Of a stretch of DNA of 64,000 bases, positions 34,528 through 48,131 are shown piece after piece. The position numbers and the translations under genes were made by a program. Under the pieces are notes generated by a model that worked only from the letters and a program-made list of their open reading frames with translations, was not told the origin of the DNA and searched no databases. Within the stretch, counting starts at the first letter, position 1. Every line of letters begins with the position of its first letter. This stretch comes from Primulina eburnea (Eukaryota; Streptophyta; Magnoliopsida; Lamiales; Gesneriaceae): NCBI RefSeq assembly GCF_022965805.1, contig NC_133101.1, positions 42,507,642 to 42,571,641 on the forward strand. Direction: 5' to 3'.

Positions 34528-36627
34528 TGTGGGGACCCGGACGCTGATCTTTCTTCTTAATTATCTTTGGGATTTAATCATCAATTAAGATAAAACAGGG
34601 ACTAAAACTTTTTCTTTTAAAATGCGGAAGGTAATGGAATCATGCTATTATACCAACCAGTATAATAATACAAATCTTGTACAACATGTTTCTAGATCAA
34701 ATTAGTCTAAGGTTCAACTACTAAAGTTCAAGTAATAAAACTAAATCTATCCAAGTCCGGAATCACCACGCTAAACTCGTCTTCTCTCATCATCTTCTTG
34801 ACCCTGATCCTGCCCCACCTATTGTCATGCACACATACAAAACAAGACAACAGCCGGATACTCCGGTGAGAATAAATCCCAGTATAAAACATGGTAAGCA
34901 TGTATAGAAACAATCTAAATCATAAAACATGTTATCATAAACATATTCAAAAGTAATAGATTTCATAATCTATTAAATCAAATCAAAATAAGCATGCAAC
35001 TCAATTCAAATAAACATGCAATTTAAATCAAATCATATAAACATGCTATCATAACTGAAAGCAATAAACATGGGTTTCATAGTCTATGAAACCACCTCTA
35101 TAAACACATGCAGTTCTAGTCAAATCATGTCTAGACTCGACTCAACTATAACTCTAGGGATCCCGGTGTGACTAAGACGATCTATCACCTACCCTCCCAA
35201 TCGGGGTGACTGTACGTCTTATTCCTAGACTTCGGCCTGATCTGTATCCACATCTACAATAGGAGAATGATCTTCCACTAAGCTGTGATATCACCGAACA
35301 TCTAGATGTTTGACTGTTTCTGTCAAGACTCCCTATCTTAAATGCAATGCATAACAATCTGTAAACAAAGCATAATCATATCAAAATATAACAAGAATTT
35401 ATTATGTGATTTTGTTGGGAAACTTAAATAGAATCTTATTTGAGTTGTGTCTTCCCGAATATCACATGAGTTATACCTTTGTTGTCCCGGTCTGACGAAG
35501 ACGAAGTCTCGAAGTTAAATCTGTCCATATCAATCTGATAATGACAAATCACATAAATACAATATTAGTATATATCTCAGTTCAGAATCTGTTCTGATCA
35601 ATACTCAAATCGGTATACAATCTGATCAACATCAACAGTCTAACTATGAATCTCAATCAATATCATGTCTGATCAATCTAAATCAATACTGAATCTGATC
35701 AATCTAAATCAACTGATGTTTCGACGGCATAACAATATAATCTGAATAACCCCGTCAATCTGAACATCACAAATATAATACTGGAATTCATAATCTGTGT
35801 CAATACAATTCATACTCTGAATACTATCACAATTCTGATATAGAATCTCAGTCAATATCTTTCAAAAATCATAACATTTACAGAAACAGTCTGTTCTTTA
35901 ATCTGACTTCAATTATATAATGTCTACGGTAGTAGAAACACCATATCTAAATCATATACAATTCTAACAACATCATATTTCCAAAACATCTCAAAACGTA
36001 ATAAAACTTACGTCCTTGTGTAGCTCGAGTCGAGATGAATACGATGCTGCGTTCAGATTTAAATTCTGATACACGGATTCTTCGTAACTTAAATTCTAAG
36101 CTCAAGGATATCAAGTTTCTCCCCAATCTCTCGATTTCTTTCTAAACATGAAGGAGATTTCGTTTGACACCTATATATATACGACATGCATAATTGAAAA
36201 CGTGGCATAGTACTTGCACGGCACGTCGCACCGCGGGTGCGGTCCTTGCTGCACGCGGGTGCGCTCTTGTATGTTTATCATTACATTTTTCGGAAGTATT
36301 GACCGCGGTGCGCTCGTGTTCTGTACCGCGGGTGCGGTAATGCTACGGAATTTCTTGCCACCTTACAGTCCATGCACCGCGGGTGAGGTCTGTCTGGCAC
36401 CGCGGTGCGGTGATGCTTCGGCCTCAACCTTCAAAATTCCATTTTTAATGACCGCGGGTGCACTCCTGTTCTGGGGGCAGGTGCGGTCTTGTCTCCAATA
36501 AAACTCTTATTTTCTCATGTCTTTTCTACCCCCCATTGCATGTCATGCATTGTCATATCTTCCGAGTCTCACGTTAATGAAGACTAATAATCTTGGTTTA
36601 TCAATTATAAAATTCTTGGGCCTTACA
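34528..36627 (-). repeat. Gyp1b 5' LTR
   Basis: 2100 bp. Array at 36227-36490, TATATATATA near 36170, donor-like GTAAG at 36011-36007. Closely similar to the 3' LTR with small indels. Confidence 0.92.
36227..36490 (-). repeat. CCGCACCCGCGGT-type array, Gyp1b 5' LTR
   Basis: About nine units; some have lost one base of the GGGT centre (CACCGCGGTGCGG) compared with the partner LTR. Confidence 0.88.
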
Positions 36628-36726
36628 CCGCATCACATGGAGATGTGAACCCACGGCTAGTTGTATCAATGGACCATTGAGGGCCACACAAGTACTAGCT
36701 TTCTAGATCCCGTTGAGAAGTAAAAA

Positions 36727-36886
36727 TAGTTCAATGTGTTGAACGGCTTATAAAGGAGTTTATAAGCGTAAGAAAATTAGAAGTATGACTTCTATAAAGG
36801 AGAAATTAGTTCAATGTGTTGAACGGCTTATAAATGAGTTTATAAGCGTAAAGAAAAATAGAAGTATGACTTCTATGAGAGAAATG
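36727..36886 (+). repeat. ~80-bp tandem duplication in CopS LTR
   Basis: Two copies of an ~80-bp unit starting TAGTTCAATGTGTTGAACGG, at 36727 and 36807. CopC LTRs have the same duplication (about 41800-41960 and 49020-49180); CopA LTRs have a single copy, which separates two LTR subfamilies. Confidence 0.85.
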
Positions 36887-37760
36887 TAAATTTTAATTTA
36901 TGAATGTGTTCCTAAATTAAGAGTTGGCCAAGTGAATAATGTATTTGAAAATTGTGATTTTCATAAACATTATTATGGACTAAGTTAAATTAATTCAAGT
37001 GTTGAATTAATTAAACACTAGTGGACCTAGTAGAGTCCAAATAATTAAATTAATTCAAGTGTTGAATTAATTAAATTATATTGAGTCTTGTAGAGCTCAA
37101 TTTAAATAAATTATTTAACTAGTGGACTTGAGTAAATTCAAGTAATGTTTAATTAGTCTCAAATATGTTTGAGATAATTAAATTTAGTCCATGGTTTTTA
37201 ATTTGTTAAAAACCATATAATATATGCACTGCATGGGAGGTGAAGGGTTGGAGACAACTTTTTCAAATATCAAGGCTTGGCATGCTACTTTTGTCTCTAC
37301 TTTTTGCAAGACCAAGACAAGTCTTCCTTCCTCCCCATTTACTCCAACATGGCCGAAATCTTCAAGTAATTCTCTCCAAAATTTTTCTCTCTTTTTGTTC
37401 TTCAAGTTGTTGAGGAATTAATCATCTTCTCAAAGAAAAATGCCCTACATTTTCTAGTGCAAGTGTAAGGTGGATCTTTTAAGTTTGGTGGTGGGCTTAA
37501 TAGTTGAGCAAGGAGTGCTCAAAACAAGCTTGAAGATGGTTTCTACCATTGAAGAGCTAAGGTGTTTACACCTTAGTTGGAGCCATACATCAATCCTTGT
37601 GATTGATAGGTACATTTCTTAACACACTATGAATGTCATTTTGTGTTTATTGTATTTGCTACACATTATATAAGAGGTGGCCGGAACTTCTTATGTAAAA
37701 ATCAAAATTTCAAACTTCCGTTGCGCTTCCGGTCACCGTAACCGATCCTCTTTCATCATG

Positions 37761-39255
37761 CATTCGAACAAAGTGTGGAATCTCATGGATCCACCTGAGG
37801 AAATTGTTCCCATAGGGTGTAAATGGATTTACAAGAGGAAACTTGGGGCGGATGGGAAGGTATTGACCTTCAAGGCGCGATTGGTAGCAAAATGATATAC
37901 TCAAAGACAAGGAGTTGAATTTGAGGAATCTTTTTCTCCAGTTTCAATGTTCAAGCCTATAAGGATATTGCTAGCCATAGTTGCATGGTATGACTATGAG
38001 ATATGGCAGATGGATGTCAAGACAGCCTTTCTTAATGGGGATATTAAGGAAGAGATTTACATATCTCAACCTGAAGGGTTTACATCTATCGGAAGTGAGC
38101 ATATGGTATGCAAACTTCAAAGATCTATTTATGATCTAAAACAGGCATCTAGGAGTTGGAACCTTAGATTTGACAGTACAATCAAAGAGTTTGATTTTAC
38201 GAAGAATCCTGAGGAACCCTGCGTGTATAAGAAGGTCAGTAGGAGTGCTGTGACATTCCTAGTGCTTTATGTTGATGACATTCTACTCATTGGGAATGAT
38301 GTAGGAATGTTGCAATCAACTAAGATATGGTTAGCGAGTAAGTTCTCAATGCAGGACTTGGGTGAAGCATCTTTTGTATTGGAAATACAGATCTATAGAG
38401 ATAGATCAAAAAGATTGCTTGGTCTCACCCAGTCCACATACATTGATACCATCCTGAAGCGGTTCTCGATGGATGAGTCCAAGAGAGGACATCTACCAAT
38501 GTGTCATGGCGTGTCCCTATCCAAGTCTATGTCTCCCAATACTGATGCAAAGATAGCGGCGATGACACACATTCCATATGCATCTGCAATTGGTAGCATC
38601 ATGTATGGGATGATATCTACACGTCCTGACGTGGCTTTCGCACTAAGTGTAGTGAGTAGATATCAATCGAACCCTTGTCTTCCACATTGGAATGCTGTGA
38701 AAGACATCCTCAAGTATTTGAAGAGGACCGATAAATTGTTCTTGGTCTATGAGTGTGGAGATCTGAAACTAGAAGACTATAGCGACTCTAGCTTCCAAAG
38801 CGATATTGATGACTCAAAGTCAACCTCTGGATTCATATTCATGCTCAATAGGTGCTGCTGTCTCTTGGAAGAGTTTCAAGCAAGACAGTACAGCGGATTC
38901 CACCACTGAGGCAGATTACATTGCTGCATCAGCTGCAGCAAAGGAGGCTGTTTGGATAAGGAATTTCGCCCAAGAGTTGGGCGTCACTCCTGATGAGGTT
39001 GCTCCTGTCCCGATGTTTTGTGGCAACACGGGAGCCATTGCTCAAGCAAAGGAGCCGAGGTCTCATCAGAAGTCCAAACATGTATTGAGAAAGTACCACA
39101 TCCTCAGAGAGATCGTGGAAAGAGGAGATGTCATGATTGAGAAAGTCGACTCCGCAGATAATGTTGCTGATCCGCTAACTAAGCCTTTACCTAGACCATT
39201 GTTTGAGAAGCATCGCGAATCGATGGGTTTGAAGCATATGGGTAGTTGGCTCTAG
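37761..39255 (+). pseudogene. CopA reverse transcriptase and RNase H
   Basis: Continues CopA after CopS. It begins HSNKVWNLMDPPEE, has a stop at about 37893, then an open frame 37947-38909 with RT motifs WQMDVKTAFLNGDIKEEIY and the active site YVDDILL near 38270. RNase H begins in this frame ([16 protein letters not shown]) and shifts by one base near 38850, where an extra G interrupts NGAAVSW. The shifted frame ends [14 protein letters not shown] with TAG at 39253. Confidence 0.92.
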
Positions 39256-39257
39256 TG

Positions 39258-39269
39258 CAAGTGGGATAT
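39258..39269 (+). other. Polypurine tract of CopA
   Basis: CAAGTGGGATAT just before the 3' LTR; one purine differs from CopB. Confidence 0.7.
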
Positions 39270-40911
39270 TGTTAGAGTAGGTGCCAGTCGAGCCAAGTGT
39301 TGGCCGAGGGTTCATGTTTAAACTCTATGTAAAAACAGTCTTTATTTTAATAATATTTGAATTTATTGTCTTGTCACTTCTTTATCTGTATACCCATGCT
39401 AGTTGCATAGATAAAGTTCTTGAATATACAAATAGTAGATAGAATATGAGATGCTCATATGATTAGTATCATGAAACTCATATTTGGGATATTGTATATT
39501 CTAAACAGTTCCTAGTCGATTCAGCCGCCGCTAAGAAGGATATAGGCCGCTCGAGTTAGAGACTAGTATCTGCGATGTGAGTACCATGTTTCATTGGTAG
39601 GGGACATTGTGATGTCCGAGCATGCAGATAGGTGCTCCTGGTAGAATGCACTGAACAACTCTCCATAAAGAAATTTCCAAGTGGTTCTCACTTATCGAGT
39701 GGAAAAGTCCTAGTTTATGATTTTACACCATTAGTCCTTATGACCCGGGACAACATTGAGACTCTATGTGCTAGAATTACACTTTAACTTGTTTACCGAC
39801 TCTCATGGGGTCATCAGGTGGCAAGGTTGAGTGTTCTGTCGAAACATATAGGAGTCGATGCATTGTAGTCGGGGATTCACCGCTTACCTTCGGGTATGGA
39901 TATCCTAAGTGTATGTAGTATGAAATCTCTAATCAGAGTATGGTAGTAATGATGAAAGGGGTTTCATATATTACACCATCGATGCAACTACAACATGACA
40001 CATAGTATCGATTCATGGAAAACTCTCGATAAACCAATGGTTGTCGAATCGGTTGGGATATATGAGTTGAATGGACCGTACTATACGCTAACCAGAATAG
40101 AATGGTTCTTTCAGGCACTATCATTTGATACCTAGGGAATCATGTAAGCGATGCTGCTAGGCGTTTAACATGATTGGTTGGGTACTATCAGACTTGAGTT
40201 CTGAGTTCTTGTTATCAAGGAGTTGATAATTAAGAATGGAGCAATTGGGTTATACTCATATAAGGACATGTTTAGTCCGAATCACATGGAGATGTGAACC
40301 CACAGCTAGTTGTATCAATGAACCATTAAGGGCCACACAAGTACTAGCTTTCTAGATCCTGTTGAGAAGTTAAAATAGTTCAAAGTGTTGAACGGCTTAT
40401 AAAGGAGTTTATAAGCGTAAGGAAAAATAGAAGTATGACTTCTATAAGGAGAATGTAATTTTTAATTTGAGGAAGTGTTCCTAAATTAAAAAAGTTGGCC
40501 AAATAAATAATGTATTTGAAAATTGTGATTTTCATAAACATTATTATGGACTAAATTAAATTAATTCAAGTGTTGAATTAATTTAATACTAGTGGTCCTA
40601 GTAGAGTCCAAATAATTAAATTAATTCAAGTGCTGGATTAATTAAATCATATTGGGTCTTGTAGAGCCCAATAGTAAAATAATTATTCAACTAGTGACTT
40701 GAGTGAATTCAAGTAATGTTTAATTAGTCTCAAATATATTTGAGATAATTAAAATAAGTCCTATGGATTTTTAAATATTAAAAATCAAATAAATAGCATG
40801 CACGGGGAGGTAAAGAGTTTGGAGACAACTTTCTCAATAATCAAGATATATGTCACACATGCCAACAACAACTTTTTACACTACCAAGGCTAGTCTCCCT
40901 TCCCCCCATAT

Positions 40912-43066
40912 TGAAAGGGATCGAATAAGGTGACCGAAAAACACAACGGAAGCTACAAAATTTTCGAAAATCACATTTTCTTGCAAGGAAATTTTCGGCC
41001 ACCATGTGTACTAGTGTAGCATATACAAAAATCTCAACTTTCAAGCATAGGGTGTTGAGAAAATTACCTATCAATCTCAAAGATTGATTGTGGCTCCAAC
41101 TAAGGTGTAAACACCTTAGCTCTTGAAGGTAGACAATCTACAAGCTTCACCTTTCTTTTGGACTCCTTTCTTCCAATCAAGCCCACCACTAACTAGCTAG
41201 AACCCTTCTTATTTTGCACTAGAAAAATAAGAAGATTATTCAAAGAGAAGTGATTTCTTTCCTCAACAATTGAAGAAGAAAATTGAGAGAAAAACTTGGA
41301 GAAAAATGTGAATAGTAACTCGGCCACTATTCATGCTAGGAGAGAAGGAGAGACATTTTTTTGGTTGTGGGAAAAGTTGTTCCAAAAAGTTGCATGCCAT
41401 GCCTTGAAAACACAAAAAGTAGTCTCCCAACCTTTCACCTCCCATGCATGCATATTATATGGTTTTTAATCAAATTAAAACCTTGGACTAAATTTTAATT
41501 ATCTCAAACATATTTGAGACTAATTAAACATTACTTGAATTTACCCAAGTCCCACTAGTTAAATAATTATTTTAATTGAGCTCTTCAAGACTCAATATAA
41601 TTTAATTAATTCAACACTTGAATTAATTTAATTATTTGGACTCTACTAGGCCCACTAGTGTTTAATTAATTCAACACTTGAATTAATTTAATTTAGTCCA
41701 TAATAATGTTTATGAAAATCACAATTTTCAATTACATTATTCACTTGGCCAATTTTAATTTAGGAACACTTCCTTAAATTAAAATTTACATTTCTCTCAT
41801 AGAAGTCATACTTCTATTTTTCTTTACACTTATAAACTCATTTATAAGTCGTTCAACACATTGAACTAATTTCTCCTTTATAGAAGTCATACTTCTAATT
41901 TTCCTCACGCTTATAAACTCCTTTATAAGCCGTTCAACACATTGAACTATTTTTACTTCTCAACGGGATCTAGAAAGCTAGTACTTGTGTGGCCCTCAAT
42001 GGTTCATTGATACAACTAGCCGTGGGTTCACATCTCTATGTGATTCGGACTAAACATGTCCTTATATGAGCATACCCCAATTGCTCCATTCTTATTTATC
42101 AACACCTTGATAATAAGAACGTCAGAACTCAAGTCTGATAGTACCCAACCAATCACGTTAAACGCCTAGCAGCATCGCTTACGTGATTCCCTAGGTATCA
42201 CATGATAGTGCCTGCAAGAACCATTCAATTATGGTTAGCGTACAGTACGGTCCCTTCAACTCATATATCCCGATCGATTCGACAACCATTGGTTTATCGA
42301 GAGTTGTCAATGAATCGATACTATGTGTCATGTCGTAGTTGCATCGATGGTGTAATCTATGAAACCCTTTCATAATTACCACCATACTCTGGCCAGAGAT
42401 TTCGATCTACATACACATGATAACACATAGGATATCCATACCCGAAGGTAAGCGGTGAATCCCCGACTACAATGCATCGACTCCTATGTGTTTCGACAGA
42501 ACACCCAACCTTGCCACCTGATGACCCCATAAGAGTCGGTAAACAAGTCAAAGTGTAATTCTAGCACATAGAGTCTCAATGTTGTCCCGGGTCATAAGGA
42601 CTAATTCTGTACAACCATAAACTAGGACATTTCCACTCGATAAGTGAGAACCACTTGGAAAGTCCTTTTATGGAGGGTTGTTCAGTGCACTCTACAAGGA
42701 GCACCTATCTGCATGTTCGGACATCACAATGTCCCCTACCAATGAAACATGGTACTCACATCGCAGATACTAGTCTCGAACTCTAGCGGCCTATATCCTT
42801 CTTAGTGGCGGCTGAATCGACTAGGAACCGTTTAGAATATACAGTATTACAAATATGAGTTTCATGATACTCATCATATGAGCATCTCATATTCTTTCTA
42901 CTATTTGTATATTCAAGGGCTTTATCTATGCAACTAGCATGGGTATACAGATAAAGATGTGCCATAATAATAATCTCAAACATTATTAAAATAAAGATTG
43001 CTTATACATAGAGTTTCATTGTGAACACTCGGCCAACACTTGGCTCGACGGGCACCTACTCTAACA
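40912..43066 (-). repeat. CopC 3' LTR
   Basis: 2155 bp, TGTTAGAG...CCCTTTCA in sense. The four differences I see from the 5' LTR are near 41576, 41638, 41908 and 43016. Confidence 0.95.
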
Positions 43067-43080
43067 ATCTCCCACTTGCA

Positions 43081-45054
43081 CTAGAGCCAACTACCCATAT
43101 GCTTTAAACCCATTGATTCGCGATGCTTGTCGAATAATGGTCCAGGTAAAGGCGTAGCTAGTGGATCAACAACATTATCGGCGGAGCCGACTTTGTCAAA
43201 AGACACTTCTCCTCTTTCCACAATCTCTCCGAGGATGTGGTACTTTCTCAATACTAGTTTGGATTTCTGATGAGACCTAGGCTCCTTTGCTTGAGCTATA
43301 GCTCCCGTGTTGTCACACAACACCGGGACAGGAGCAACTCCATTAGGAATGACGCCCAACTCTTGGACGAAATTCCTTATCCAAACAGCCTCCCTTGCTG
43401 CATCTGATGCAGCAATGTATTCGGCCTCTGTGCTGGAATCCGTAGTATTGTCTCGCTTGGAACTCTTCCAAGAGACAGCAGCACCATAGAGCATGAATAC
43501 AAAACCAGAGGTTGACTTCGAGTCATCGATATCGCTTTGGAAGCTAGAGTCGGTATAGCCTTCCAATTTTAGTTCTCCACCCCATAGACCAAGAACAATT
43601 TATTGGTCCTTCTCAACTACTTGAGGATGTCTTTCACAGCTTTCCAGTGTGGAAGACCAGGGTTCGATTGATATCTACTCACTACACTTAGTGCGAAAGC
43701 CACGTCAAGACGTGTAGATATCATCCCATACATGATGCTACCAATTGCCGAAGCATACGGAATGCGTGTCATCGCCACTATCTCTGCATCAGTCTTGGGA
43801 GACAGACTTGGATAGGGACACGCCATGACACATTGGTAGATGTCCTCCCTTGGACTCATCCATCGAGAACGGCTTCACGATGGTATCAATGTATGTGGAC
43901 TGGGTGAGACCAAGCAATCTTCTCGATCTATCTCTATAGATCTGTATTCCCAATACAAAAGATGCTTCACCCAAGTCCTGCATCGAGAACTTACTCGCTA
44001 ACCATATCTTAGTTGATTGCAACATTCCTACATCATTCCCAATGAGTTGAATGTCATCAACATATAACACCAGGAATGTCACAACACTCCCACTGACCTT
44101 CTTATACACATAGGGTTCCTCAGGACTCTTAGTAAATCAAACTATTGATTGTACTGTCGAATCTGAGGTTCCAACTCCTAGATGCCTGCTTTAGATCATA
44201 AATAGATCTCTGAAGTTTGCATACCATATGCTCACTTCCGATAGATGTTAACCCTTCAGGTTAAGACATGTAAATAACTTTCTTAAAATCCCCATTAAGA
44301 AAGTCTGTCTTGACATCCATCTGCCATATCTCATAGTCATACCATGCAGCTATGGCTAGCAAAATCCTTATGGACTTGAACATTGCGACTGGGGAAAAAG
44401 GTTTCCTCAAAGTCAACTCCTTGTCTTTGAGTATATCCTTTTTCCACCAATCGCACCTTGAAGGTCAATACCTTCCCATCCGTCCCAAGTCCCTATGGGA
44501 ACCTTTCCCTCAGGTGGATCTATAAGATCCCACACTTGGTTCGGATGCATGGAATTCATCTCAGATTCCATCGCTTCAAGCCATTTGGATGAATCGGCAT
44601 CAGATAACGCTTCCTTGAAGGTCCTTGGATCACATCCATGGTTAGGCTCATCATGGCCCTCTTCAAGAAGCTGACCATACCTCATAGGTGGTCTCGAGAC
44701 TTTCTCGTATCTTCTAGGAGCTTGTATCTCCTCTCTTGGCTCTTCGGGTGTGGGTTCTTCAATTGTGGGTGTCTCTCGAACCTCTTCGAGTTCTATATCA
44801 TCTCCCTATTTCTATCCAATAGAAATTCCCTTTCAAAAGGGTCGCATTCCTAGAAACAAACACTTTTGTTTCTTGGGGATGATAGAAGTAGTATCCAATC
44901 GAATTCATTGGATATCCCACAAATTAGCATAAAATGGATCGACTATCCAATTTATCTCCCACTACCTGCTTCATAAGCAGGGCACCCCATATTCTAAGAT
45001 AAGAATACTTAGGAGGCTTACCCATCCATATCTCATATGGTGTATGCCTTTGAA
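43081..45054 (-). pseudogene. CopC integrase end, RT and RNase H
   Basis: From 45054 the integrase C-terminal region (TPYEIWMGKPP) leads into the linker and RT. RT is cut by a small deletion near 44500, stops (near 44265, 44135) and frame changes; the YVDD region is at about 44050 (LYVDDIQLIGND). RNase H is open from 43566 to 43081 ([39 protein letters not shown]). No continuous polyprotein is possible. Confidence 0.9.
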
Positions 45055-45062
45055 TGGACATT
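45055..45062 (-). other. Deletion junction in CopC (integrase core lost)
   Basis: Sense AATGTCCA occurs once here but twice in CopA as AACAATGTCCA (18370-18380 and 27038-27048). The segment between those copies in CopA, about 657 bp without Gyp1a, is missing. It encodes the zinc finger and catalytic core of integrase. Confidence 0.85.
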
Positions 45063-46313
45063 TAGTGGAATATCTTTTAATTTTAAGTTATAGAGATCGT
45101 TTTCAAGTTTACCAGTACCAATCAAACATTCATTCATGTAAATGTTGCAAACACCTTTTCAAAATAAACAAGAATATCCATTTTTATCACCATAGAAATG
45201 GAAACAATGTTTTTACAAAATTAGGTACAAACAAAACATCTCATAAAATTAACTTAAACTATTGTTCAATAATAAGTAAACATCTTCAATAGCCTTGGCA
45301 GCAACTCTTGCTTCATTGCCCATCCTCTAGAAGGTCACACCTTCCTTAAGCATTCTACTTCTTCCCATCACCTATAACTCATTATAGAGATGTGAGTCAC
45401 ATCCGGTATCTAATACCCAAGAAGTAGAGTTAATTGAAACGTTTACTTAAATTTAGAACATACCGTTTCCAGAACACTTCTGGGCCAGATATTCCTTGCA
45501 ATTTCGCCTCCAATGTCCAGGCTTCTTGCAGTGATGACATTCATCAGCAGTCTTGTCAGCCTTAACTGGTGTGGCTGCCACAACGGGATTCGGAGATTGC
45601 CTCAACAAGGGCACGTTCTTCTTGGGACGTTGGAAAGAACGCTTCTTTCCATTCCCATGTGGATCAATCTTCGTACCAGATGAAGAACCCACATAAAGAA
45701 CCAACTTCTCTTTCTTGATGGTGGATTCAAACGTAACAAGCATATTCACCAACTCCTCAAGGGTCGGTTCAATCTTGTTCATGTTGAAGTTCACCACAAA
45801 AGGATCAAATGAGCTAGGCAGCTATAAGAGCAACACGTCGGTGGTCAACTCCGAAGGCAAGATCAGATCCATGCCAACGAGCTTGTCCACGAGCCCGATC
45901 ACCTTTAGGCCATGCTCATGGACCGAGGCCCCATCTTGCATGCGTAAAGTGATCAGCTCCTTGACGGTAGCATGCCTAAGAGGACGTGTTTGCTCTCCAA
46001 AGAGCTCCTTGAGGTGCAAATGAATGTCAGCAGCACTCTTTGCACCCTCAAAACGCCTCTGCAGCTCATCATTCATAGAAGTCAGCATATAACACCTGGC
46101 TATCAAGTCATGGTCACACCATTTCTTGTAAGCCTGCAATTCCTCAGGATTGCAGTGAGTCGGAGCCTCAACAGGGGGCGACTCAGTCAGTGTATATGCT
46201 ACCCTTTCCGAATTCAAGACGATTTTTAGGTTTCTTAGCCAAGTGAGGTAATTAGGTCCAGTTAATATGTTTTTGTCGAGTATTACGGATATTGGATTGC
46301 GAAGCGATGACAT
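45063..46313 (-). pseudogene. CopC gag and protease
   Basis: ATG at 46313 (MSSLRNPISVILDKN). Gag is open to a TAG at 45824-45822, continues in frame through the complete zinc knuckle CHHCKKPGHWRRNC to a TAA at 45455-45453, then the protease region (LDTGC) with a TAG at 45374-45372 matching the CopA TAG at 18055. Beyond that it is increasingly decayed until the deletion at 45055. Confidence 0.88.
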
Positions 46314-48131
46314 TGTCAATTTGTACTGAAAAGTAAAAACAGATAAATGTTGATGACTATTTTAAAATATTTAGTAAGATATGAAGTTTGGACTTTTACT
46401 TCATAAATATTGGCTCCCACTGTTTTGACATCTTTCACTACCCTCTAGTGAAAGCGGGAAACTCCTTTCCTCAGTAGGTACGTAAGGTCCAATTAGCGAA
46501 TTATGATCCCGAATAATATCAGCCAATCACAATTCCTAAAAGGTAGTTTCTAATTGCATCACAATGCAACCCTTAACGTAAACTTTTGTCTCACGTTTGA
46601 TTAGGACCCAATAATATGACGTCGTTCATCTTTACGTGTCAAGCCTAACCCATCGATATTGAACCTTAATGGACGGTCGCCATGAGTTCCCTCAATAATA
46701 TGAGCCGAAATCATGGGAGTTCCACGTAGTTCACATCACCATGTCAATGGATGTCACAGCTTTCCGGCACCCAGGGCCCCCCCAATAATATGAGCCGAGC
46801 CCCGAGTACGGGTAGCGTTCATCATGCACCCATTGTCGATGGAAGACAAGGAAATTATAAACAAATTTATAATTCCCCTTTTCGGGCTTGATATTAATTT
46901 TGAATCTTATTCAAAATGAGGGTTTTTAATTTTGAAAGGTCTCATCATTAATTTTATTTTAAAAGCTCGCCATGTTTGATCGTATGTTTGCCGGATTCAT
47001 GCAACTTTGTTATTATCATAATAATAACGCACATACTCATTATTTATAACATATCATGCATATATTATAAACAGTAAACAAACAAGGATGATCAATCGCC
47101 CCAATACTAATGGCCCGTGTGAGCTAAACACGGGCCTAGGTCCAATCCTAGGGAAATGCATGGGATGCAAATGCAACATTTACATAAGCTTCCAATATTT
47201 ACATGTCTTCGATCTTCATAATCATCATGGCCACCATCTTCCAATCTTGATCATCCACTATACTAATATTTACAATTAAATATCCATGGCACATAGGGAT
47301 ACATCTCATGGGGGGTGGGAACGGGCCATAAACCAAGCCCACTTTAAATTGATAATTATTACAATCATTCAACACAAAATATCCTAGCATACACCTAGCA
47401 AATTGGGCTTGGGCTTTTGATCATCCTTCATGCATAATATCACATATCATACACCATCAATTAATTATCACAATAATTAATTGATCCAATATTATATATC
47501 TTGATCCAATCACTAACCGCCACGATTATAAAGTAAATTAACAAAGTATACAAACACCTTTGTCTACTTTCAAATTAATTTATTTATAACCGAATTTCTT
47601 GTAAATCACCATTTACTATAAATAATTAAAGTCCAACTTAAATTATTTATTTCATGAGAAAAATTTGCAACTTTTGTAATTTTAAACTTAAGGGCCCAAA
47701 AACTCATTTTTCACCAAAAACATTTTGGCCCATTTAAAATCACAAATGTGTTGGCCATCCAATGGCCCAACAACTCAAGGCCCATGACACTTTGATATTC
47801 CAAAACACCTTTTGAAAACCCTAGTCGTCATCGCCGTCGCCGGAGCTCCGTCGCCGGATTCCGGCCAACAAAAAAAATTTTTTTTTTTTTTTTTTAATAA
47901 AATAGGGGGGGCGGTTCGGGCAGCCCTTAGGGCTGCCCTTGCTGCCCGTTTCGGGCAGCCCCTCGGGCAGCCCAAGCTGCCCGAAATGGGCAGCAACATG
48001 CTGCCCAAAAATCGCCCCAATCCGGCCTTGAATCGTTGCAAATTTTCATCTCAATCGGTTAGAAATCGCCCTCAATATAATATCTTGTATATGCTATCCA
48101 AAAACTAGTACCCTTAGCTCATGATACCACT
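46314..48131 (-). other. CopC leader with primer-binding site
   Basis: 1.8 kb leader collinear with that of CopA. The primer-binding site is TGGTATCATGAGC (48129-48117, one extra base against tRNA-Met). It contains the GGGCAGC cluster at 47917-48006 and an A8/T18 run near 47868-47895. No credible gene. Confidence 0.8.
47917..48006 (-). repeat. GGGCAGC / GCTGCCC cluster, CopC leader
   Basis: Nine or so alternating GGGCAGC and GCTGCCC words, collinear with 15450-15531 of CopA but with a different arrangement of copies. Confidence 0.85.

Larger units (their letters stand above)
28586..36627 (-). mobile_element. Gyp1b: non-autonomous gypsy element with gag only
   Basis: 8042 bp, target duplication CCGCA at 28581-28585 and 36628-36632. 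Sense order: 5' LTR 36627-34528, primer-binding site 34522-34511, gag 34194-33209, eroded pol to 30720, polypurine tract 30719-30705, 3' LTR 30704-28586. Same architecture as Gyp1a in the opposite orientation. It sits three levels deep (Gyp0, CopA, CopS, Gyp1b). Confidence 0.93.
27564..37755 (+). mobile_element. CopS: solo copia LTR, split by Gyp1b
   Basis: TGTTAGAGTGGG at 27564 and CTCTTTCA at 37755, flanked by CCATG (27559-27563) and TCATG (37756-37760), a 5-bp duplication with one mismatch. Without Gyp1b and its duplicated CCGCA it is about 2145 bp, the length of one copia LTR (2155 in CopC). There is no internal copia sequence, so it is what remains after LTR-LTR recombination of an element inserted into CopA. 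Confidence 0.88.

Noticed and set aside
47868..47897. A8/T18 tract considered as a retroposed poly(A) tail
   Set aside because: No SINE or LINE sequence or target duplication next to it; the CopA leader has short A and T runs at the same place, so it is local expansion.
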